A DNA stretch of 6,761 nucleotides from JAZLEZ01 sp045615505 (GCA_045615505.1 JAZLEZ010000041.1:1-6761), one strand, 5' to 3'; positions 1 to 5,356 are shown, numbered from the stretch's first letter. The notes: a model not told the origin generated them from the letters alone. Made by a program: numbers and translations.

Positions 1-73
1 CGCAGGGTAGAGCAGTTGGCAGCTCATCAGGCTCATAACCTGGGGGTCGTTGGTTCGAGTCCAACCCCTGCTA
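1..73 (+). tRNA. tRNA-Met (CAU), initiator type (fMet)
   Basis: The whole cloverleaf fits canonical numbering. The acceptor is 1-7 with 66-72, the D stem GAGC/GCTC at 10-13/22-25, the anticodon stem 27-31/39-43, the loop CTCATAA with CAT at 34-36, a five-base variable loop, the T stem GTTGG/CCAAC and the discriminator A73. Three features mark it as the initiator. Position 1 is C and cannot pair with U72. The D-stem pair 11:24 is A:U, as in initiators, whereas elongators have the reverse orientation. The acceptor stem is otherwise fully paired. The anticodon stem has A29:U41, G30:C40 and G31:C39, so the usual three G:C pairs are reduced to two. CCA is not encoded. The gene begins at the first base of the window, so its promoter is not visible. 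An elongator Met or lysidine-type Ile tRNA is unlikely because of C1:U72 and A11:U24. Confidence 0.9.
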
Positions 74-83
74 AACTTGATTT

Positions 84-125
84 GAGCCTAACTTGTTTAA
101 TATAAATGAGTTAGCTTTTTATTTT
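84..125 (+). terminator. intrinsic terminator of the tRNA-Met transcript
   Basis: The left arm GAGCCTAACT (84-93) pairs with AGTTAGCTT (109-117), with one bulged C at 88 and a closing G:U pair. The loop is AT-rich (94-108) and the stem runs directly into TTTTTATTTT. It lies 11 bases after the tRNA, as expected for a tRNA transcribed alone or last in its unit. Confidence 0.75.
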
Positions 126-133
126 CTTTCAAA

Positions 134-154
134 AGTACACAAAACAGTACACAA
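134..154. repeat. AGTACACAA direct repeat, two copies 12 bp apart
   Basis: AGTACACAA occurs at 134-142 and again at 146-154, separated by AAC. It lies in the AT-rich spacer between the tRNA terminator and the transposase relic (126-266), which shows no gene. Its position just downstream of a tRNA suggests a leftover recombination site, but no integrase gene or duplicated tRNA 3' end is visible, so the role is open. Confidence 0.5.
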
Positions 155-266
155 TTAACCATTTACAAGGCTATTTTTCGCACTTATAATGCTACCTATC
201 CTAACTTCCCGAATCTAAACTATCCAAAATAAAGTAATTTCTTTGAATAAATAAAGATAAATAGGT

Positions 267-1197
267 TCACTGCAGAAATTTGTGGGAAACCGGTTTGTAA
301 TAGGGACGCCGAGAGGCGTCCAATAATTTCAAAAATAATATTCATCATCATGAAATCCATAAGCAGTACGCTTGATAACTTTGGCAAGATTGTTTGTGCC
401 TTCAAGTTTTCCGGTAGAAATATTGAACTTTGCATGATTGGAAATACCCTCAAGGTGTGATTCTACAGTGTTGCAATATTTAAGGATTTCAGGAACTTTG
501 CTTTGACGAGCAATCTGAATCCAATCTTTTAAACTTTGTTTCATGACATCTGCATCATCAACATCATAGGCAACCTGAAATTGTTCTTTCAGAATGTACG
601 CAATGTACAGCTCTCTATTTACAGAAAGTAAACCGTTTAAATGAGCTTCATTACCACTGCGCATGTACCTTCTACCTGGAGGAAGAGATAGTCCTTTTAA
701 TTCATAGTTTTGAAGTAATTCTCTGTTGTTTTCCAAAGCTAATTCATCTTTTCCCTTCAAAGTCTGTCTGTTTGTCAAAAGCAAGAATCTACTGCCTTTT
801 CAAGCTGTGCTTTGTCTATGTCCTTGATTATGTGTACATCTACTCCGGTTAGTCTATGTACAAGTTTCATATTCATTCCGATACTTAAATAACCGCAGAT
901 TAACTTTTCAAGCCTTTCTGTAATGAAATGATGCTCAGACTTAAATGGTATGGTTGTAGTAAAGACAGTCCCACATTCACTGCATCTATGTCTGGCGAAT
1001 TTAACTTCAAGAATATGTGAACACTTCATTAACGGAATATCTTTGATTTTGACAGTTTCATAGGAATGGTTATGTACCTTGGCTTCACATTTGGGACAGT
1101 ATTCTGGTGTTGGTAGATTAATGATTCCCGGAGTTCTTACAATGTGACCTCCTGAAGTACATGGTATCCATTCTGACTCAGCTGTTACATTAAAGTA
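267..1197 (-). pseudogene. ISL3-family transposase, decayed (internal deletion and frameshifts)
   Basis: Read on the minus strand, three pieces in different frames line up with one ISL3-type transposase. The N-terminal piece (from about 1197 down to the TGA at 775-777) has the zinc-finger pattern CPKC...CSEC and the following helix-turn-helix region ending DIDKAQLEKA. The C-terminal piece (784-329) carries the hallmark ENYELKGLSLPPGR-like stretch, here with ALENN and LKGLSLPPGRR, and then KLEGTNN, which should hold the catalytic Glu of the DDE triad. Between them roughly 100 residues of the family are missing, including both catalytic Asp residues, and the frame changes at about 780. Near the end, the loss of one base in the A-run at 331-335 creates a stop. 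With the base restored, the frame continues as LKLLDASRRPYY to a natural TGA at 267-269. The zinc finger lies upstream of the first ATG in its frame, so the original start is also lost or damaged. It cannot encode an active transposase. The insertion-sequence ends were not located. Confidence 0.88.
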
Positions 1198-1507
1198 TTA
1201 TAGAATCAAGGCTCAAACCGTCTACCATACTGGTCAGGCAGTTACAAAATATCGAATCAAAAAAGGTGAATCAATAAAACTGAAAAACGAACTTACTATT
1301 TTAAATCAGATGAAATCAGTAATAGAAAATCAGTTCAACGGATATCTGGAAGAAGGACTCCCCGTAATTGACGAGAAGAATGTTCAGATAGATTTTCCCG
1401 ATACTGAACAGATGCCGAAGAATGTCATGTTCTTCATACAGCCTATTGAGTTTCCTCCTCCCTTCTGTCAAGGGGTCTGGTGGCGGTCACATACAGTCAA
1501 GGTATAA
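1147..1507 (+). pseudogene. unrecognised coding fragment, probably a broken gene
   Basis: The frame is open from just after the TGA at 1144-1146 to the TAA at 1505-1507, about 119 codons. The first ATG is only at 1310, so a gene starting there would have 65 residues. The translation reads like real protein up to about 1450, with charged and amphipathic stretches such as KYRIKKGESIKLKNEL and QMPKNVMFFIQPIEF. It then turns into an odd Pro/Trp-rich tail, which suggests a frameshift near the pyrimidine-rich run at 1451-1463. Shifting the frame there gives SGGGHIQSRYKPN before the next hairpin. The 5' part overlaps the open frame of the transposase relic on the other strand. No Shine-Dalgarno sequence precedes 1310. 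I do not recognise the family. It is best read as the 3' remnant of a gene damaged by the neighbouring insertion. Confidence 0.4.
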
Positions 1508-1514
1508 GCCAAAT

Positions 1515-1555
1515 GCAGTGCAAAATGAGGTTTTTGAAGTTTTGCACTGCTTTTT
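1515..1555 (+). terminator. terminator-like hairpin GCAGTGCAAAA/TTTTGCACTGC with T-run
   Basis: A perfect 11-bp inverted repeat (1515-1525 with 1540-1550) has a 14-base loop and is followed by TTTTT at 1551-1555. It begins eight bases after the stop of the preceding coding fragment, as a Rho-independent terminator would. It is also the first member of a hairpin family repeated downstream, so it may be a repeat that only resembles a terminator. Confidence 0.5.
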
Positions 1556-1686
1556 ATGGATATAATGCTCTGTTTAAGCAACCTAAAAGCAGTGCAGAAT
1601 GCATTATCTGGATTTTGCACTGTATCTGAGACTGTTATTGCAACAAAAAATACAGTGCAGGAGCTCCATTTGAAGTTTTGCACTGC
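1515..1686. repeat. three-unit palindromic repeat cluster (GCAGTGCA...TGCACTGC)
   Basis: Three successive inverted repeats share the arms GCAGTGCA and TGCACTGC. They are 1515-1525/1540-1550 (perfect, 11 bp), 1589-1600/1612-1623 (10 of 12) and 1653-1659/1679-1685 (7 bp core). Units 1 and 3 also share an identical 18-bp right arm, TTTGAAGTTTTGCACTGC, at 1533-1550 and 1669-1686. The cluster fills much of the 427-bp gene-free spacer 1508-1934. Short open frames through it have no start signals and simply translate the repeats. This looks like a dispersed intergenic palindrome family. Confidence 0.75.
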
Positions 1687-1751
1687 ATATCAGGTATATT
1701 TGGCTGCATATTTGGAGTTGTAACAGAGGAATATCCAAACAGGGTTGTTGC

Positions 1752-1781
1752 GATGGAAAGATTGTAGATGGAAAGATTGTA
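1752..1781. repeat. perfect 15-bp tandem duplication
   Basis: GATGGAAAGATTGTA is present twice head to tail (1752-1766 and 1767-1781) with no mismatch. It sits in the same spacer as the palindromic cluster and resembles a recent slippage duplication. Confidence 0.85.
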
Positions 1782-1835
1782 GTTGTTATTTGGGTAGTGC
1801 GGCTGTTTACAATATTACTTCTGCAAAAAGTGCTG

Positions 1836-1863
1836 CAAAGATTCTTGCCCAAAGATTCTTGTA
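1836..1863. repeat. 14-bp tandem duplication CAAAGATTCTTG
   Basis: CAAAGATTCTTGCC (1836-1849) is followed directly by CAAAGATTCTTGTA (1850-1863), matching at 12 of 14 positions. A looser third copy (AAAGAATTCTGG) follows. It lies about 45 bases upstream of the -10 box of the Nfn operon. Confidence 0.75.
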
Positions 1864-1908
1864 AAGAATTCTGGTCCAGTTATGTCCACTAACAGAGGTA
1901 AATTGTTG

Positions 1909-1926
1909 TATAATAGTTCTCGGAGG
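1909..1926 (+). promoter_or_regulatory. -10 box and Shine-Dalgarno of the nfn operon
   Basis: A perfect TATAAT lies at 1909-1914. GGAGG at 1922-1926 is eight bases before the ATG at 1935 and fixes that start. No good -35 hexamer stands 16-18 bases upstream, so the promoter would be weak or activator-dependent. Transcription from this box would begin near 1921 and leave a leader of only about 14 bases, mostly the ribosome-binding site. Confidence 0.55.
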
Positions 1927-1934
1927 TTTGGCGT

Positions 1935-2792
1935 ATGTATGAAATTGTCAGCAGAAAAGAGTTGAATCCTACAGTAACACAGTTGGAAATCCTTGCGCCG
2001 CTTGTAGCTAAAAAAGCAGAGCCGGGTCAGTTTATTATTTTGCGTGTGGATGAGGAAGGAGAGAGAATTCCTCTTACAATAGCAGGATTTGACAGAGACA
2101 AGGGCACTGTAAAAATAATCTTTCAGATAGTGGGTGCTACAACGGAGAAACTCAATCATAAGAAAGTCGGAGAAAGTTTGCAGGATTTTGCCGGACCTCT
2201 TGGCAAAGCTACCGAAACGGATGGAATCAGGAAAGTCTGCATAGTCGGCGGCGGAGTCGGTTGTGCCATTGCATTGCCGATTGCACAAAAGTTCAGGGAA
2301 CTTGAAGCTGAAGTAACATCTATTGTCGGATTCAGAAGTAAGGATATAGTTATTCTTGAGGAAGAGTTTAAAGAGTGTTCCGACAAACTGACAGTAATGA
2401 CGGACGATGGTTCTTACGGAGTGCAGGGAAATGTAACCGTTCCTTTGAAAGAGATGCTCGAAGCCGGAGAAAAGTTCGATCAGATAATTGCAATCGGGCC
2501 GGTGATTATGATGAAATTCACGGTTCTTACATGCAAACCTTACAATGTTCCGGTAACGGTATCAATGAATCCGATAATGATTGACGGAACAGGAATGTGC
2601 GGCGGATGTCGTCTTTCTCTAAATCAGGACGGGAAAAAAGTAACAAAGTTTGCCTGCGTTGACGGTCCTGATTTCAACGGATATGAAGTTGATTTTGATG
2701 AAGCAATGAGCAGAGGAAGAATGTATTTTGATTTTGAACGCAAGGCATACGAGACAACATGCAACTTGTTTAAGATGAAGGAGGCAAACTGA
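1935..2792 (+). CDS. nfnA: NADH-dependent reduced ferredoxin:NADP oxidoreductase, small subunit (NfnA/SudB-like)
   Basis: This 285-residue cytosolic flavoprotein is of the dihydroorotate dehydrogenase electron-transfer-subunit (PyrK-like) superfamily. The FAD-binding beta-barrel comes first, with RIPLTIAG at 44-51. The NAD-binding Rossmann domain follows, with GGGVG at 106-110. A C-terminal [2Fe-2S] region has D218, C223, C226 and C242. Nfn/Sud small subunits are known to use one Asp and three Cys, unlike the four Cys of PyrK, so the pattern supports Nfn. In characterised Nfn the subunit oxidises NADH at its FAD and passes electrons to the partner. The pair couples NADH and reduced ferredoxin oxidation to NADP reduction, or the reverse. 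Length is normal for the family. The start is set by GGAGG eight bases upstream. The stop TGA shares its last base with the ATG of the next gene, implying translational coupling. No pyrD neighbour is present, so a pyrimidine role is unlikely. Confidence 0.92.
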   Translation: MYEIVSRKELNPTVTQLEILAPLVAKKAEPGQFIILRVDEEGERIPLTIAGFDRDKGTVKIIFQIVGATTEKLNHKKVGESLQDFAGPLGKATETDGIRKVCIVGGGVGCAIALPIAQKFRELEAEVTSIVGFRSKDIVILEEEFKECSDKLTVMTDDGSYGVQGNVTVPLKEMLEAGEKFDQIIAIGPVIMMKFTVLTCKPYNVPVTVSMNPIMIDGTGMCGGCRLSLNQDGKKVTKFACVDGPDFNGYEVDFDEAMSRGRMYFDFERKAYETTCNLFKMKEAN

Positions 2793-4198
2793 TGGCTCTG
2801 GAACAGAAAAAGAACGAAATGCCTACTCAGAAACCGGAAGTAAGGGCACATAATTTTAATGAAGTAGCCCTAGGTTACACTCAGGAAATTGCACTCAAGG
2901 AGGCAGCCAGATGCCTGAACTGTAAGACCATGCCCTGTGTGAGCGGTTGCCCTGTAAATGTGGATATTCCCGCATTTATCAACTATGTAAAGAAGAACGA
3001 TTTTGAAGGGGCATTCAAGATTATCAATCAATCTTCATCGCTACCTGCAGTGTGCGGAAGAGTATGTCCTCAGGAGACGCAGTGTGAAAGCAAGTGTACA
3101 ATGGGTGTAAAGTTTGAACCTGTGGCAATCGGCAGACTAGAGAGATTTGTTGCCGATTGGCACAACGGACATTCGAAGGAAAAAGCAAAAGCTCCTGTTT
3201 CAAACGGACACAAAGTTGCAGTTGTAGGCTCCGGTCCTTCCGGTCTTACATGTGCAGGAGATCTTGCAAAAAAAGGTTACCAAGTTACAGTCTATGAAGC
3301 ACTTCATACAGCCGGAGGAGTACTTGTTTACGGAATTCCGGAATTCCGACTTCCAAAGAGCATAGTTGCAAAAGAAGTTGAAACACTCAAAGAACTTGGG
3401 GTAGATATTCAGACAAATGTCATAATAGGGAAGACACTTACAATCGATGAACTTTTCGACATGGGAAATGAAGCAGTATTTATCGGTTCAGGTGCAGGAC
3501 TTCCGATGTTTATGAACATTCCGGGAGAAAGCCTCAAAGGGGTATATTCTGCGAACGAATTTCTTACAAGAAGCAACCTTATGAAGGCCTTTAGGGATGA
3601 TTGTGATACTCCTGTGATGAAAGGCGGAAAGGTTGTTGTTGTCGGCGGAGGAAATGTAGCAATGGATGCGGCCAGAACAGCACTCAGGCTAGGGGCAAAG
3701 AAGGTCAGCATCGTTTACAGAAGGTCAATGGCAGAACTGCCGGCAAGAAGGGAAGAAGTGGAACACGCACAGGCAGAGGGGATTGAATTCCTCTTGTTGA
3801 ATAATCCTGTCGAAATAATCGGCTATTTGAATCCGGATAATCCGAGAGACCCTCAAAACGGTTTTGTTCGTGCGGTGAAATGCATAAAAATGGAACTCGG
3901 AGAACCTGATGAAAGGGGAAGAAGGCGCCCTGTGGAGATTCCGGGTTCTGAGTATGTAATGGATGCAGATACAGTGATTATGGCTTTGGGAACTTCCCCG
4001 AATCCGCTGATTAAGAATACAACACCAGGCCTTATGGTTAATCCTAAAGGCGGAATTGTCGTAAACGAAGACGGACTCACTTCCAGAAATGCAGTATATG
4101 CCGGAGGAGATTCCGTCACAGGAGCTGCAACGGTTATTTCTGCAATGGGTGCAGGAAAAGTCGCCGCAAAGGCAATAGACACTTTCCTTGCAGGATGA
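2792..4198 (+). CDS. nfnB: NADH-dependent reduced ferredoxin:NADP oxidoreductase, large subunit (NfnB/SudA; GltD-like)
   Basis: This 468-residue protein matches the large Nfn/Sud subunit, often annotated as NADPH-dependent glutamate synthase small chain (gltA) because of homology. An N-terminal domain holds two [4Fe-4S] cluster motifs: C41, C44, C49, C53 (CLNCKTMPCVSGCP) and C88, C92, C98, C102. The FAD Rossmann motif GSGPSG is at 146-151. The NADP(H) domain has GGGNVAMD at 285-292 and YRRS at 309-312, whose arginines suit the 2'-phosphate. The C-terminal FAD-closing motif AGGD is at 437-440. In Nfn this subunit bifurcates electrons from NADPH at its FAD. The adjoining small subunit argues against a stand-alone glutamate synthase, and no gltB large chain is present here. 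AAGGAGG at 2778-2784, seven bases before the ATG inside the upstream gene, supports the start. The final codons and stop lie inside the first unit of a 14-bp tandem array. Confidence 0.93.
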   Translation: MALEQKKNEMPTQKPEVRAHNFNEVALGYTQEIALKEAARCLNCKTMPCVSGCPVNVDIPAFINYVKKNDFEGAFKIINQSSSLPAVCGRVCPQETQCESKCTMGVKFEPVAIGRLERFVADWHNGHSKEKAKAPVSNGHKVAVVGSGPSGLTCAGDLAKKGYQVTVYEALHTAGGVLVYGIPEFRLPKSIVAKEVETLKELGVDIQTNVIIGKTLTIDELFDMGNEAVFIGSGAGLPMFMNIPGESLKGVYSANEFLTRSNLMKAFRDDCDTPVMKGGKVVVVGGGNVAMDAARTALRLGAKKVSIVYRRSMAELPARREEVEHAQAEGIEFLLLNNPVEIIGYLNPDNPRDPQNGFVRAVKCIKMELGEPDERGRRRPVEIPGSEYVMDADTVIMALGTSPNPLIKNTTPGLMVNPKGGIVVNEDGLTSRNAVYAGGDSVTGAATVISAMGAGKVAAKAIDTFLAG

Positions 4199-4288
4199 TT
4201 TTTGCAGGATGATTTTTGCACGATACCGTTTTCACGATACCGTTTTCACAATACCGTTTGCAGAATACCGTTTGCAGAATGATTGATT
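4191..4288. repeat. 14-bp tandem array, seven units
   Basis: Seven contiguous units of exactly 14 bp begin at 4191, 4205, 4219, 4233, 4247, 4261 and 4275. Units 1 and 2 are identical (CAGGATGATTTTTG), and units 3 and 4 are identical (CACGATACCGTTTT). Units 5 and 6 are CACAATACCGTTTG and CAGAATACCGTTTG, and unit 7 is the hybrid CAGAATGATTGATT. The first unit supplies the last codons and TGA of the Nfn large subunit. The last ends seven bases before the stop of the convergent cyclo-ligase gene. The array therefore fills the entire spacer. No intrinsic terminator is recognisable for either gene. Confidence 0.9.
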
Positions 4289-4295
4289 AAAGCAT

Positions 4296-4811
4296 TCAGC
4301 AGATAATCAGGCTGTTGACTTTTCTATCATGTGGCTCAATCGGAATATAATCGGTAATCTGGGAGTTGCAGCATACACCTTTTATCTCAATATTTTTCTT
4401 GGCTTCAAGTTCTGCTATGACTCTGTCATAGAAACCGCTACCGCGTCCAAGTCGTTTTCCGTCAGTTGTAAATGCAAGTCCTGGAACCAGTAGAAGAGTT
4501 TCCCCTAAAATCTGAGAAATGTCTATGAGTTGTGCATTCATTATACTCAATGTTCCGTTATCAAGTTGTATGAAATTGTTTTGCCAGTTCTCTGTCAGAA
4601 GTGCAAAAAATCTGTAATCCGAAGTAGGAATCGCGGTTTTAATTCCCTTTGCAAGAGCTTTATTTATCAGAGGAATAGTGTTCACTTCCGTCTTAAGCGG
4701 CAGGTATGCAAGGATTAACTCATAGTTGTCCATGTTAATATCCGGTATGTCTTTCTGTACCTGACTTTTCAAAATGTTCAGCATAGTTGTACGAAGTTCT
4801 TTCTTTTCCAT
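4296..4811 (-). CDS. 5-formyltetrahydrofolate cyclo-ligase (5,10-methenyl-THF synthetase)
   Basis: This 171-residue cytosolic enzyme of the 5-FTHF cyclo-ligase (YgfA/YqgN) family performs the ATP-dependent conversion of 5-formyl-THF to 5,10-methenyl-THF, returning the storage form of folate to one-carbon metabolism. Family marks in order are the N-terminal KKELR (3-7), AYLPLKTEVNT (35-45), GIKTAIP (56-62), the signature LVPGLAFTTDGKRLGRGSGFYDR (108-130) with the glycine-rich nucleotide-binding loop, and the closing PHDRKVNSLI (160-169). The length is slightly below the usual 180-200 residues, but both ends look complete. The ATG at 4811 has no clear Shine-Dalgarno sequence; the preceding bases are AT-rich. 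It is convergent with the Nfn genes and has its own promoter-like signal. Confidence 0.93.
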   Translation of the reverse strand: MEKKELRTTMLNILKSQVQKDIPDINMDNYELILAYLPLKTEVNTIPLINKALAKGIKTAIPTSDYRFFALLTENWQNNFIQLDNGTLSIMNAQLIDISQILGETLLLVPGLAFTTDGKRLGRGSGFYDRVIAELEAKKNIEIKGVCCNSQITDYIPIEPHDRKVNSLIIC

Positions 4812-4851
4812 ATATGTTTTAATTCAACTGCCGATACAGCTTCTGTTTTAT

Positions 4852-4880
4852 ATTATAGAGTTATAGAGCAACTCGCAAAA
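4852..4880 (-). promoter_or_regulatory. promoter-like element for the cyclo-ligase gene
   Basis: On the minus strand a perfect TATAAT (4857-4852) lies about 40 bases upstream of the ATG. TTTTGC (4880-4875), a poor -35 match, stands 17 bases before it, inside a recurring palindromic word (GTTTTGCGAGTTGCTC). The -10 box lies partly in an 8-bp tandem duplication, TTATAGAG at 4853-4860 and 4861-4868 on the plus strand. The -10 is convincing; the -35 is weak. Confidence 0.45.
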
Positions 4881-4882
4881 CG
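4866..4882 (+). repeat. GAGCAACTYGCAAAACG repeat, copy 1
   Basis: GAGCAACTCGCAAAACG matches the copies at 5164-5179 (inverted) and 5357-5373 (direct) except at the Y position. It is flanked by TATA on its left, like copy 2. It overlaps the promoter-like region of the cyclo-ligase gene. Confidence 0.75.
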
Positions 4883-4896
4883 AACTTTAATAAATC

Positions 4897-5041
4897 AGGT
4901 ATTTTCAAAACTGCCTTCATAAATCTTGAATTTGCCTTTGCGTTTAAAAACACATTTTTGCTAATTTCATAATACACAAAGTATTACTTCAATTATCAAA
5001 AAATGGTTTTCTCTTCACAAATATCAGTTTTGAAAGTACCT
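4897..5041. other. inverted repeat pair in the gene-free spacer
   Basis: AGGTATTTTCAAAACTG (4897-4913) is mirrored by CAGTTTTGAAAGTACCT (5025-5041) with one mismatch in 17, separated by 111 bases. AAATCAGGT also occurs in direct orientation at 4892-4900 and 5043-5051. The spacer 4812-5241 (430 bp) has no gene I can support. An open frame at 5003-5221 has no ribosome-binding site and translates across the repeats. What the spacer holds is this pair, the hairpin at 5075-5121 and the flanking GAGCAACT words. Confidence 0.6.
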
Positions 5042-5074
5042 CAAATCAGGTGTAAATTTGAATTCGATAAATGT

Positions 5075-5121
5075 AGTGTGAAAACTGAGAAATACTGTCG
5101 TATTTTAAAGTTTTTCACACT
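5075..5121. other. long intergenic hairpin, possible small RNA or palindromic element
   Basis: AGTGTGAAAACT (5075-5086) pairs with AGTTTTTCACACT (5109-5121) with one bulged T. After a 2x2 internal loop, GAAATAC (5089-5095) pairs with GTATTTT (5100-5106), including one G:U, around the tetraloop TGTC. That gives about 19 base pairs in one interrupted stem. No T-run follows on either strand, so it is not a standard terminator. Its central place between inverted GAGCAACT copies fits a small palindromic repeat element. A small RNA is possible but no promoter of its own is evident. Confidence 0.55.
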
Positions 5122-5163
5122 ATCGTTCAGCGGGTTCAAAGCACGCCTGAGAATTAAAAAGGA

Positions 5164-5179
5164 GTTTTGCAAGTTGCTC
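5164..5179 (-). repeat. GAGCAACTYGCAAAAC repeat, copy 2 (inverted)
   Basis: GTTTTGCAAGTTGCTC is the reverse complement of GAGCAACTTGCAAAAC. With copy 1 it forms a 16-bp inverted repeat (one mismatch) flanking 4883-5163. The word is followed by a TATA-rich run and then the tRNA-Phe promoter. Confidence 0.75.
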
Positions 5180-5200
5180 CTATATATATTTTTTTGTATA

Positions 5201-5229
5201 TTGACAGAAAATTCAACTTAGGGTATGTT
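5201..5229 (+). promoter_or_regulatory. promoter of tRNA-Phe (TTGACA-N17-TATGTT)
   Basis: A perfect -35 TTGACA (5201-5206) is followed after exactly 17 bases by TATGTT (5224-5229). Initiation would fall near 5236, a few bases before the mature tRNA at 5242. The T-rich tract just upstream of the -35 could act as an UP-like element. This is the best promoter in the window. Confidence 0.8.
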
Positions 5230-5241
5230 TTTTCTGTACGC

Positions 5242-5314
5242 GCCTTTTTAGCTCAGTAGGTAGAGCAAAGGACTGAAAATCCTTGTGTCCCTGGTTCGAT
5301 TCCTGGAGAAGGCA
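5242..5314 (+). tRNA. tRNA-Phe (GAA)
   Basis: This is a canonical 73-base cloverleaf. Acceptor GCCTTTT pairs with AGAAGGC (5307-5313) with one U:G pair. The D stem is GCTC/GAGC, and the anticodon stem AAGGA/TCCTT holds the loop CTGAAAA with GAA at 5275-5277. The variable loop is five bases, the T loop TTCGATT and the discriminator A. The T stem is CCTGG/CCTGG, which leaves a U:U mismatch in its middle (5292 with 5304, positions 51:63). CCA is not encoded. It is a single-gene unit with its own promoter and terminator. Confidence 0.94.
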
Positions 5315-5318
5315 ACAG

Positions 5319-5345
5319 AGCTCGCTTATGGCGGGCTTTTGTTTT
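5319..5345 (+). terminator. intrinsic terminator of tRNA-Phe
   Basis: AGCTCGC (5319-5325) pairs with GCGGGCT (5331-5337), with one U:G pair and the five-base loop TTATG. TTTTGTTTT follows. It starts five bases after the tRNA end. Confidence 0.88.
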
Positions 5346-5356
5346 ATACGGTAGAG

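Noticed and set aside
304..321. Perfect hairpin GGACGCC-GAGA-GGCGTCC
   Set aside because: It lies in the decayed transposase C-terminus, where it encodes DASRR, and has no T-run, so coding coincidence is the simplest reading.
1468..1852. Minus-strand open frames across the palindromic cluster
   Set aside because: They translate the repeats themselves, are rich in Cys/Ser/Phe without any pattern, and lack start signals.
1815..2386. Minus-strand open frames opposite nfnA
   Set aside because: They are antisense to a clearly recognised gene, and their long frames reflect its codon bias.
2792..4198. Glutamate synthase small chain (gltD) as the identity of the large flavoprotein
   Set aside because: The adjacent, translationally coupled NfnA/SudB-like partner and the absence of a glutamate synthase large chain here favour Nfn/Sud.
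4273..4300. TGCAGAATG/CATTCAGCA as a bidirectional terminator between the convergent genes
   Set aside because: It has one mismatch in nine, no T-run on either side, and the left arm is part of the tandem array.
5003..5221. Plus-strand open frame of 72 codons in the spacer before tRNA-Phe
   Set aside because: No ribosome-binding site; it runs through the hairpin, a GAGCAACT repeat and the tRNA-Phe -35 box, and its composition is not protein-like.
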